From the NCBI GenBank assembly GCA_905235355.1, contig CAJOLM010000074.1, positions 1 to 10,704 of the forward strand: 10,704 nucleotides of DNA, read 5' to 3'. The translations under genes were made by a program, and so were the position numbers. The DNA is from an uncultured Elusimicrobiales bacterium (GTDB taxonomy: Bacteria > Elusimicrobiota > Elusimicrobia > Elusimicrobiales > Elusimicrobiaceae). The notes below the pieces were generated by a model. That model worked only from the letters and a program-made list of their open reading frames with translations, did not search any database and was not told the origin of the DNA. Every line of letters begins with the position of its first letter. The first letter of the stretch is position 1. Positions 1 to 5,261 of this stretch are shown piece by piece.

Positions 1-41
1 AAACGCGAGTGAGAGAGACGTGGGAACTACTTCAAGTAGTC

Positions 42-110
42 GCTAGTAGAGAGAGGGCTATGCCCGTACTGTGAAAAACCCCCGGCTATGCCGGGGGATG
101 TTTATTTTAC
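42..110. repeat. Hairpin-plus-terminator module, copy A
   Basis: A GCTAGTAG octamer (42-49) opens a small stem (AGTA 45-48 with TACT 67-70; inner GGGC 55-58 with GCCC 62-65). It is followed by the 18-mer TACTGTGAAAAACCCCCG (67-84), which runs into a strong terminator hairpin. The same order, octamer then hairpin then identical 18-mer then terminator, occurs at 4659-4720, with almost the same distance from octamer to C-run (37 versus 36 bp). A further stem, ACTACTT/AAGTAGT at 26-40, lies upstream. It could be the 3' end of a structured RNA or a dispersed repeat. No family is recognised. Confidence 0.45.
74..97 (-). terminator. Intrinsic terminator of hppA, probably bidirectional
   Basis: A perfect 8-bp stem, CCCCCGGC (79-86) with GCCGGGGG (90-97), closes a 3-nt loop. 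On the minus strand it is followed by TTTTT (78-74), 26 bp beyond the hppA stop. On the plus strand it is followed by the T-rich run ATGTTTATTTT, so it could also end a plus-strand transcript entering from the left edge. Confidence 0.85.
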
Positions 111-122
111 ATATAGCAGGTT

Positions 123-2492
123 TTATTTTCCTTTGGTAAAGTCCTGTGCCGGGGCCTTGCTTTTGAGAATTGCCCAGCACAAAATACCTAACATCACAAT
201 CACACACACCCAGCCGATTTTGCCAAGCGGCGTATAGTCATTGTGATAATTGACGATAATTGGCGCGACGATTACCGCCACCATATTAACTACCTTAATC
301 AGCGGATTTACCGCCGGACCGGCGGTATCTTTTAAGGGGTCGCCTACCGTATCGCCCACCACGCTGGCTTTGTGGCGCTCGGAGCCTTTGCCAGTGTTGG
401 CAGCCAAATCGCGCGGTTCATCTTCTACTACTTTTTTTGCATTGTCCCACGCGCCGCCCGCATTAGACATAAACACGGCTAGCAACTGACCGGACACGAT
501 AATCCCTGCCAAAAATCCGCCCAAGGCTTCCACGCCCATGGCAAGTCCCACCAAAATGGGGGACACAATACCCAGCGTGGCCAGTACAATAAGTTCCTTT
601 TGGGCGGCAATGGTGGAAATGCCTACCGCGCGCGTATAATCGGGTTTGGCTTTTCCTTCCAGTACGCCTAATCCGAATTGGCGGCGCACTTCCAGCACAA
701 TCAGACCCGCCGCACGGTTTACCGCGTTAATGGCAAAGGACGAGAACAACCACGGCAGCGCAGCTCCAATGAGCATCCCCACAAATACGGTCGGATTAGA
801 CACCACAATGCCCACATTGGCTAATAGTTCCAGGGCCTTGCTTTCTCCGGCTGCTTGCCAGGCATTATTGAGCAGCACTTGCACATTACTCACATCTACC
901 ATGTAGGAAGCAAACAGCGAGACCGCGGCAATGACGGCTGACCCAATCGCGACACCCTTGGTAATGGCTTTGGTGGTATTGCCTACGCCGTCTAAATCAG
1001 CCATAATTTGACGGGCTTTGGCGGTTTCTTGATCGTCGGCCCCGTGCCAGGCCATTTCGCCAATGCCGTTGGCATTATCGGCAATCGGGCCGAAGGAGTC
1101 CATAGCCACATTGTTGCCAGTGAGCGTGAGCATACCAATACCGGTCATAGCCACGCCATACAACACAAAGGTAAAGTGTTCTGCGCCGGTAAGTCCTTCA
1201 ATGCTGCCAAAGATAAATACAGAGGCAAAAATCGCCGCCGCAATTACAACAGTGGTCCACACGGCTGATTCCATACCTACCGCCAGACCGGATAAAATCG
1301 TGGTGGCGGACCCGGTAGTCGTGGCTTTTTTCACGTCTTGCACGGGTTTGTTTTCAGTACCTGTAAAATATTCGGTCAGGCGGTCAATGCAGATAGCCAG
1401 CAAAATACCAATCGTGGTGACCGCAAAAGGCCGCCACCAGCCGCCCGGTACCGCGTGCATATAAAAGTATGCCAGCACACCGAAAATCAGCACGGAAATG
1501 GCTGCAGAAATGCTGTAGCCTTTGAAAATAGCTTTCATGGCATTTCCGGCGGTGCGGTTGGAATCTTTTACCGCATAAGTGCCAATGATAGAGCATAGCA
1601 CACCAATCCCGCGTACGAGCAGCGGATAAACAATCCATTCGTGATGCCCGGTAATGCGCCAGAGCGAAATGCCCAGGATTAAGCCGGACACGATAGTCAC
1701 TTCGTATGATTCAAAAATATCAGCTGCCATACCGGCGCAATCGCCCACATTGTCACCCACGAGGTCTGCCACCACAGCGGGGTTGCGCGGGTCATCTTCC
1801 GGGATGCCGGCTTCCACTTTACCCACAAGGTCAGCCCCTACGTCAGCTGCTTTGGTATAAATGCCGCCGCCCACGCGCATAAACAGCGCCAGCAGCGTGC
1901 CGCCAAAGCCAAAGCCTAACAGTGCATCCGGTGCGGCAATGCCGAAAATGATAAAAATAATCGTGCCGCCAAGCAGCCCCAGCCCGTCGGTCAGCATACC
2001 TGTTACGGTGCCGGCGCGGTAAGCAATTTTCAATGCGTCGCCAAAGCTGCGTTTAGAGGCTGCCGCCACGCGTACATTGGCATCTACCGCAATACGCATA
2101 CCGAATTGCCCTACCAGCAGCGAAAACACCGCGCCTAAAATAAAGGCTCCCGCGCGCCCAAAAGCCGCAATCAGTTTTACTTTATCTGCGGTGAGCGTTG
2201 CAAAGCGTTCGGCTGCATCATGTGAGACAGGTACAATATATACGGAGAGAAACAGACAAATTGTCAGCAGCCCGATCAGCGGTAAAATGGTTTTGAGCTG
2301 TCTTTTCAAATACGCATTTGCCCCTTCTTTAATAGCCGTCCACACATTAAGCATGGCCGGAGTGCCGCAATCTTCGCGTAATACTTGATTGCGCAAAAAC
2401 AACGCATACAAAAGCCCCAGCACCGCAATAAAGAGCACGCCAAACAAGGCGTACTGTTCAAACGGGCGCAGGGAAGAAATACCATACCACAT
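123..2492 (-). CDS. hppA: Membrane-bound ion-translocating pyrophosphatase (predicted K+-independent, H+-type)
   Basis: Integral membrane enzyme that hydrolyses pyrophosphate to two phosphates and pumps cations out of the cytoplasm. The 789 residues carry about 16 hydrophobic segments. Family signatures are plain: GGGIYTKAADVGADLVGKVE (208-227), the acidic substrate/Mg2+ loop EDDPRNPAVVADLVGDNVGD (232-251), TGNNVAMDSFGPIADNANG (458-476), and GKGSERHKASVVGDTVGDPLKDT (about 701-723) with its conserved Lys and Asp residues. The motif GNTTKAITKG (505-513 region) has Lys508 where K+-dependent enzymes have Ala; in this family that marks K+-independent, H+-pumping members. The ion assignment is therefore inferred from one motif. 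The protein is longer than the usual bacterial form of about 700 residues and nearer plant size. The start is supported by AAGGAGG (2502-2508) 9 nt upstream. It is monocistronic, with its own promoter and terminator. Confidence 0.97.
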   Translation of the reverse strand: MWYGISSLRPFEQYALFGVLFIAVLGLLYALFLRNQVLREDCGTPAMLNVWTAIKEGANAYLKRQLKTILPLIGLLTICLFLSVYIVPVSHDAAERFATLTADKVKLIAAFGRAGAFILGAVFSLLVGQFGMRIAVDANVRVAAASKRSFGDALKIAYRAGTVTGMLTDGLGLLGGTIIFIIFGIAAPDALLGFGFGGTLLALFMRVGGGIYTKAADVGADLVGKVEAGIPEDDPRNPAVVADLVGDNVGDCAGMAADIFESYEVTIVSGLILGISLWRITGHHEWIVYPLLVRGIGVLCSIIGTYAVKDSNRTAGNAMKAIFKGYSISAAISVLIFGVLAYFYMHAVPGGWWRPFAVTTIGILLAICIDRLTEYFTGTENKPVQDVKKATTTGSATTILSGLAVGMESAVWTTVVIAAAIFASVFIFGSIEGLTGAEHFTFVLYGVAMTGIGMLTLTGNNVAMDSFGPIADNANGIGEMAWHGADDQETAKARQIMADLDGVGNTTKAITKGVAIGSAVIAAVSLFASYMVDVSNVQVLLNNAWQAAGESKALELLANVGIVVSNPTVFVGMLIGAALPWLFSSFAINAVNRAAGLIVLEVRRQFGLGVLEGKAKPDYTRAVGISTIAAQKELIVLATLGIVSPILVGLAMGVEALGGFLAGIIVSGQLLAVFMSNAGGAWDNAKKVVEDEPRDLAANTGKGSERHKASVVGDTVGDPLKDTAGPAVNPLIKVVNMVAVIVAPIIVNYHNDYTPLGKIGWVCVIVMLGILCWAILKSKAPAQDFTKGK

Positions 2493-2532
2493 TTGTTACT
2501 GCCTCCTTATATAAACAGCTTTCCTTCATTAT

Positions 2533-2560
2533 AGTATAAACACGGTGCTTTTGTGGTCAA
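2533..2560 (-). promoter_or_regulatory. Promoter of hppA
   Basis: On the minus strand TTGACC (2560-2555) and TATACT (2538-2533) are separated by 16 bp, giving a leader of about 35 nt before the AAGGAGG site and ATG of hppA. An overlapping TATAAT (2534-2529) would give a 20-bp spacer and is less likely. The -35 box lies just past the terminator hairpin of the upstream ferritin-like gene. Confidence 0.65.
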
Positions 2561-2561
2561 G

Positions 2562-2593
2562 CAAACCCGCCCTGCCGGAAAGGGCAGGGCGGG
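2562..2593 (-). terminator. Terminator of the Dps-like ferritin gene
   Basis: A perfect 11-bp GC-rich stem, CCCGCCCTGCC (2566-2576) with GGCAGGGCGGG (2583-2593), closes a 6-nt loop 30 bp after the stop of the ferritin-like gene. The T-tract on the minus strand is poor (TTTGCTTGACC) and merges into the hppA -35 box, so some read-through into hppA is plausible. Confidence 0.7.
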
Positions 2594-2622
2594 CAGGAGA
2601 AAATACTACTTATGGCTTATAT

Positions 2623-3138
2623 TTATTTTTTCCCGCAACTGTGGCGGAAAGCAGCGATATCTTCGCGGATATCTTCCAGTTCTTGCTCGTGCTCCAACTC
2701 TTCTTCTAAAATGTGGCGCACGAGGTGGCCGGTAATCATATCTTTACCGTGCACATAGTCTAATATTTTTTCATATACGCTAATGGCGCAGCGCTCGCCC
2801 TGGATATTTTGCTCTAGCAGCTCATCTACTGTCGGATGATCGGGCGGTAAATAACCGCAGGTGCTGAGCTTTTGCCAGTTAGCCGGGTCAATCTCCGGCG
2901 TGCCGCCCAGCTCAATAATGCGCTTGGCTAATTTGCGGGCGTGGTCTAATTCTTCGTTAGCATGCTCTTCCATTTCAGTTTCCAAATGCTCGCGCGGGAT
3001 GCCCACCGCCAGCCGTGCGCCAATCCAATATTGATAATAGGCCAGCCACTCATCACAATATGCTTTGTTTAACATATTAATGAGCTTTTTTACGTCCAGC
3101 CCGTTTTTTTCTACCAATTCTTTTGCTTTCATTCCCAT
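2623..3138 (-). CDS. Dps-like (DPSL/thioferritin-type) ferritin protein
   Basis: A 171-residue four-helix ferritin-like protein, expected to assemble into a cage that oxidises Fe(II) with peroxide and stores ferric iron. A full bacterioferritin-like di-iron set is visible: Glu30, ExxH at Glu63/His66, Glu115, and ExxH at Glu147/His150. Two cysteines in conserved positions, Cys94 (LSTCGYLP) and Cys117 (GERCAI), match the cysteine pair next to the active site that defines the Dps-like 'thioferritin' group of archaea and some anaerobes. The opening pattern NGLDVKKLINMLNKAYCDEW and the later GKD segment also resemble that group more than classical Dps or Bfr. The first ATG is preferred over the one two codons downstream because AAGGGGG (3147-3153) lies 8 nt before it. 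The family assignment is from memory of motifs; a generic bacterioferritin-like name would also be defensible. Confidence 0.85.
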   Translation of the reverse strand: MGMKAKELVEKNGLDVKKLINMLNKAYCDEWLAYYQYWIGARLAVGIPREHLETEMEEHANEELDHARKLAKRIIELGGTPEIDPANWQKLSTCGYLPPDHPTVDELLEQNIQGERCAISVYEKILDYVHGKDMITGHLVRHILEEELEHEQELEDIREDIAAFRHSCGKK

Positions 3139-3168
3139 AATTCATACCCCCTTGTGAGTGTAGAGATT

Positions 3169-3196
3169 ATTATACGGATTAAAAATTTTCCGGCAA
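3169..3196 (-). promoter_or_regulatory. Promoter of the Dps-like ferritin gene
   Basis: On the minus strand TTGCCG (3196-3191) and a consensus TATAAT (3174-3169) are spaced by 16 bp, about 30 bp upstream of the start codon. No obvious Fur- or PerR-type operator palindrome was recognised around it. Confidence 0.6.
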
Positions 3197-3234
3197 GCCC
3201 AAAAATTAATTAGATGAAACAACTCACAGCACAT

Positions 3235-3254
3235 AAAAACCCGCACGAGGCGGG
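3235..3254 (-). terminator. Orphan terminator-like hairpin in the divergent intergenic region
   Basis: Stem CCCGC (3240-3244) with GCGGG (3250-3254), 5-nt loop, followed on the minus strand by TTTTT (3239-3235). It has good intrinsic-terminator form, but no minus-strand gene lies upstream of it. It sits between the divergent promoters and could only stop antisense transcription coming from within the 3377 gene. Confidence 0.5.
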
Positions 3255-3283
3255 GCTGAAATTTGCGGGGGCGTAGAACCCGG

Positions 3284-3310
3284 TTGCGTTCACTGTAATT
3301 TTTGTATAAT
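3284..3310 (+). promoter_or_regulatory. Promoter of the epimerase/dehydratase gene
   Basis: TTGCGT (3284-3289) and a consensus TATAAT (3305-3310) with a short 15-bp spacer. An ATG at 3316, six bases after the -10 box, would lie near the predicted transcription start and opens a 24-codon reading frame overlapping the gene start. Confidence 0.55.
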
Positions 3311-3376
3311 ACACTATGGTAGCGAGCAGCCAATACGCCGTAACTTTGGCGAGGAGAGCTGCAAGAGGAAAGAAAC

Positions 3377-4339
3377 ATGTCATCATCTAATACGGTTTTA
3401 ATTACCGGTGCAGGTGGGTTTATCGGACACCATATCGTGCGCGAATTTGCCAAACACCAGTGGACGGTGTATGCGCTTATTCACCGCCAATTGCCCGAAG
3501 AATTTAAGCAGCTTCCCAATGTGCATATTATTAAAGGGAGTGTTACCTCGCCAGACATTATTGATCAAGTGACCAAGGCTATGGGCGGGCGGCCCGAAGT
3601 AGTCGTGCACGCGGCCGGACTAGCGGCTGACGTGGGGGCAGACCGTATTTACAAAGCTCTTAACTTTGAAAGTGTTAAAACTTTTGCCACATTGCCGACC
3701 CGTAAATTTGTTTATCTTTCTTCTTCTGATGTGTACGGCATTAAGGATTTTCACGGAGAAGATGAAGATACGCTGCCTTTTGAAACCAACTTATTAAGCC
3801 CTTACCCCAAATACAAAATAGAAAGCGAAAAGTGGCTGCGTGCCAATTTGCCGACAGATCGGTATGTAATTTTACGTCCGGCGGCAGTGTATGGGGAAGG
3901 AGATAAAAGCATTATCAACCGTATAGTGGGCTTTTTGTCATTATCTCCTGTGATTGTCCACTTCGGCAAGTGGAAAGGACAAAACCGTTGGCCGGTTGCC
4001 GCGGTAGAGAAAGTGGCCCAAGTAGCGTATGTGGGGGCTTGCTGTGCGGATTTTGATGGACAGGCCATTAACATTATTGACCCCGAACGTACCACGATGG
4101 ATGAATTTTACCGCCAAGTGGTGGCAGAATATTTCCCCGGTAAAAAGTTTCGCTCTATTACAGTTCCGTTTTGGATAGGCAAACTGCTGGGGCGCATTTC
4201 CACGACGTTATCTAATCTATTAGGGCGGACCGAACAACTTTTTGACCCGTCTTTTTATTCGGTGCATCACGTTGCCAGTAACTTAGATTTCAGTTGTGCC
4301 TGTCAAGAAAAAGCATTAGAAAAATACAAAACTTTATAA
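3377..4339 (+). CDS. NAD(P)-dependent epimerase/dehydratase (extended SDR)
   Basis: A 320-residue extended short-chain dehydrogenase/reductase, cytoplasmic, likely acting on a nucleotide-sugar or similar substrate. The N-terminal Rossmann fold shows the dinucleotide motif GAGGFIG (11-17), and VVHAAG (76-81) corresponds to the second cofactor loop. The catalytic set is present: Ser115-117 in YLSSSDVYG and Tyr143/Lys147 in the YxxxK motif YPKYK. LRPAAVYG (167-173) is the usual substrate-pocket strand, and the C-terminal half is the variable substrate domain. The substrate cannot be read from the sequence; no sugar-biosynthesis neighbours are present. A purine-rich ribosome site (AGAGGAAAG, 3364-3372) precedes the ATG. 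The gene appears monocistronic, with its own promoter and a terminator at 4423-4449. Confidence 0.86.
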   Translation: MSSSNTVLITGAGGFIGHHIVREFAKHQWTVYALIHRQLPEEFKQLPNVHIIKGSVTSPDIIDQVTKAMGGRPEVVVHAAGLAADVGADRIYKALNFESVKTFATLPTRKFVYLSSSDVYGIKDFHGEDEDTLPFETNLLSPYPKYKIESEKWLRANLPTDRYVILRPAAVYGEGDKSIINRIVGFLSLSPVIVHFGKWKGQNRWPVAAVEKVAQVAYVGACCADFDGQAINIIDPERTTMDEFYRQVVAEYFPGKKFRSITVPFWIGKLLGRISTTLSNLLGRTEQLFDPSFYSVHHVASNLDFSCACQEKALEKYKTL

Positions 4340-4373
4340 CAGTGTTGTAAGCGTAAATGTGTGAAGATATAGT

Positions 4374-4415
4374 AACAATCCCCATTGGGTGCATTGCCCA
4401 GCGGGGATAATTGTT
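4374..4415. other. Long imperfect hairpin after the epimerase gene
   Basis: AACAAT (4374-4379) and CCCC (4380-4383) pair with GGGG (4403-4406) and ATTGTT (4410-4415), with a 3-nt bulge and an inner GGG/CCC stem (4387-4389 with 4397-4399). It lies in the 3' untranslated region, just before the terminator, and could stabilise the 3' end of the message. Confidence 0.4.
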
Positions 4416-4422
4416 GTGCTTG

Positions 4423-4449
4423 AAAACCCCGCGTTGGGCGTGGGGTTTT
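4423..4449 (+). terminator. Terminator of the epimerase gene, bidirectional form
   Basis: An 8-bp stem AAAACCCC (4423-4430) with GGGGTTTT (4442-4449), where the T-run is part of the stem, so it can act on either strand. It lies 84 bp after the stop codon. Confidence 0.75.
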
Positions 4450-4505
4450 GTAGAGCTTAGAGCGATGGCGCGTGCAGTTAGAGTTGTTTTGATATATAAA
4501 AATAA

Positions 4506-4599
4506 ATCTCATTCCCGATACCGACCCACGGGGATGACATTAATGATAGCGGATGAGATCCACGAACCCTGCGGGCCACCAGACCATCGGGGATGACAT
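4506..4599. repeat. Dispersed palindromic repeat, intergenic copy
   Basis: ATCTCAT (4506-4512) and ATGAGAT (4553-4559) form an inverted repeat. The 12-mer CGGGGATGACAT occurs twice in direct orientation (4529-4540 and 4588-4599). The inner stretch starting CCCGATACC (4514-4522) matches 5355-5363 inside the pilin gene, and the similarity continues through the following CC-C-GGGG-TG-CA positions. GCGGATGAG is also shared (4549-4557 and 5343-5351). The end GGATGACAT is the reverse complement of the start of the element at 5158. No coding potential is evident. Confidence 0.6.
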
Positions 4600-4658
4600 C
4601 TATTTTATAACGGCGGGGAGTTGCGTGTGGTAGTTCGTTAAGAAGGATTTTACTCTAG

Positions 4659-4720
4659 GCTAGTAGGCAAGGGGTTGATTCCTACTGTGAAAAACCCCCG
4701 CTTATGGCGGGGGTATTTTT
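4659..4720. repeat. Hairpin-plus-terminator module, copy B
   Basis: GCTAGTAG (4659-4666) begins a stem AGTAGG (4662-4667) with CCTACT (4681-4686), followed by the same 18-mer TACTGTGAAAAACCCCCG (4683-4700) as at 67-84 and by a terminator hairpin. The loops and inner stems differ from copy A while the outer pairing is kept, which suggests a conserved structure. No gene directly upstream needs this terminator, since the epimerase already has one at 4423-4449. A short unannotated RNA ending here is possible. Confidence 0.45.
4695..4719 (+). terminator. Intrinsic terminator, bidirectional form
   Basis: CCCCCGC (4695-4701) pairs with GCGGGGG (4707-4713) around a 5-nt loop, followed by TATTTTT on the plus strand. 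On the minus strand the hairpin is followed by TTTTT (4694-4690). Confidence 0.8.
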
Positions 4721-4812
4721 ACTGACAATTAATAATACCAGCGCAGATAAGTATCCCCTGTTTCGCCGGGGGTTTGATTTCCTGTTTCGTTTTTACACAG
4801 TTTGTTTTTTGT

Positions 4813-5067
4813 ATGCAATGCATTGGTCTCGGTGTTCCGATCCGGCGTGGGCATAGGATCTGCCAAACGCAATTTGGGCGCGAAGGCCGCCTGCAAAATA
4901 TGAGCGATGCTTTCACTTGTATACGACCGGAAAATATCAAGGGAAAAGTGGTGCTGCTCATTGATGATGTAGCCACTACTGGGGCCACGTTAGAAGGTTG
5001 CGCGCAAGCACTCCAAGCCGCCGGTGCCAAAAAAGTAATAGCCTACACATTAGCCCGGGAAGTATAA
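4813..5067 (+). pseudogene. comF: 5'-truncated comF-type phosphoribosyltransferase remnant
   Basis: The reading frame encodes only the C-terminal third of a ComF/GntX-family protein, a phosphoribosyltransferase-fold protein tied to DNA uptake in competent bacteria. Visible are the pre-motif segment QTQFGREGRLQNMSDAF, which matches the family's Q-x2-L-x3-ER-x2-N-x3-AF pattern, and the PRPP-binding motif VVLLIDDVATTGAT, followed by the usual ECA-x2-L-x2-AGA-type helix and strand. The N-terminal zinc-finger half and first phosphoribosyltransferase strands (about 140-150 residues of a normal 220-240) are absent. None of the three forward frames between the terminator at 4719 and 4813 encodes them. 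The frame can be extended to a TTG at 4774, but the added residues look non-biological and no ribosome site precedes either start. The downstream part shows no internal stop, so the truncation may be fairly recent, or a short product could still be made. Confidence 0.72.
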
Positions 5068-5098
5068 ATTCTTGTCTGTCTTGTTTTTGTTCGTCGTA

Positions 5099-5143
5099 AA
5101 AATAGGGCTTGACTTGTTTTTTTTTTTGATACAATACGGGGGT
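5099..5143 (+). promoter_or_regulatory. Pilin promoter with 11-T spacer tract (copy 1)
   Basis: TTGACT (5109-5114) and TACAAT (5130-5135) are separated by 15 bp, of which 11 consecutive bases are T (5117-5127). The block from AAAATAGGGC to ACGGGGGT is identical to the promoter at 10137-10182 except for one missing T. A 15-bp spacer is shorter than the 17-bp optimum, so this copy may be the weaker one. Transcription would give a leader of about 120 nt carrying a palindromic element. Confidence 0.75.
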
Positions 5144-5158
5144 CGGGCCAAATAAAAA

Positions 5159-5240
5159 TGTCATCCTGAGGGGTTTTTGCTCAGGATATCTGCCTTGAAA
5201 AAGCGGTTGAGGTACTGAGCAGAAACCTCTCAGCACGACA
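5159..5240. repeat. Palindromic MITE-like repeat in the pilin 5' untranslated region
   Basis: Outer arms TGTCATCCTGAG (5159-5170) and CTCAGCACGACA (5229-5240) are inverted repeats matching at 10 of 12 positions. Inside, ATCCTGAG (5163-5170) also pairs perfectly with CTCAGGAT (5180-5187), and GAGGT (5209-5213) pairs with ACCTC (5225-5229), so competing folds exist. Termini of the TGTCATCC / GGATGACA type are common in dispersed bacterial intergenic repeats. The other pilin gene with the same promoter lacks this segment, consistent with insertion. No open reading frame is inside. Confidence 0.65.
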
Positions 5241-5261
5241 CATTAAATAACAGGAGAAAAT

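Noticed and set aside
3..74. Open frame from the left edge ending at a TGA just before the first terminator, possibly the end of a plus-strand gene.
   Set aside because: Only about 23 codons are visible with no recognisable motif, and another frame is also open to 46. The segment is better described by the hairpin module shared with 4659-4720.
1063..1464. Plus-strand frame of 133 codons inside hppA.
   Set aside because: Antisense shadow of strongly conserved hppA sequence, with no family motif.
3142..3453. Minus-strand frame of 103 codons across the divergent promoters and epimerase start.
   Set aside because: It spans two predicted promoters and a terminator hairpin, overlaps the better-supported epimerase gene and has no recognisable protein features.
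4450..4720. Possible tRNA or tmRNA in the non-coding stretch.
   Set aside because: No cloverleaf, GTTCRA arm or CCA end could be assembled from the hairpins present.
4774..4812. Extension of the comF remnant to an upstream TTG start.
   Set aside because: The extra residues are Phe/Cys-rich and unlike ComF, no ribosome site precedes the TTG, and the stretch follows terminator-like sequence.
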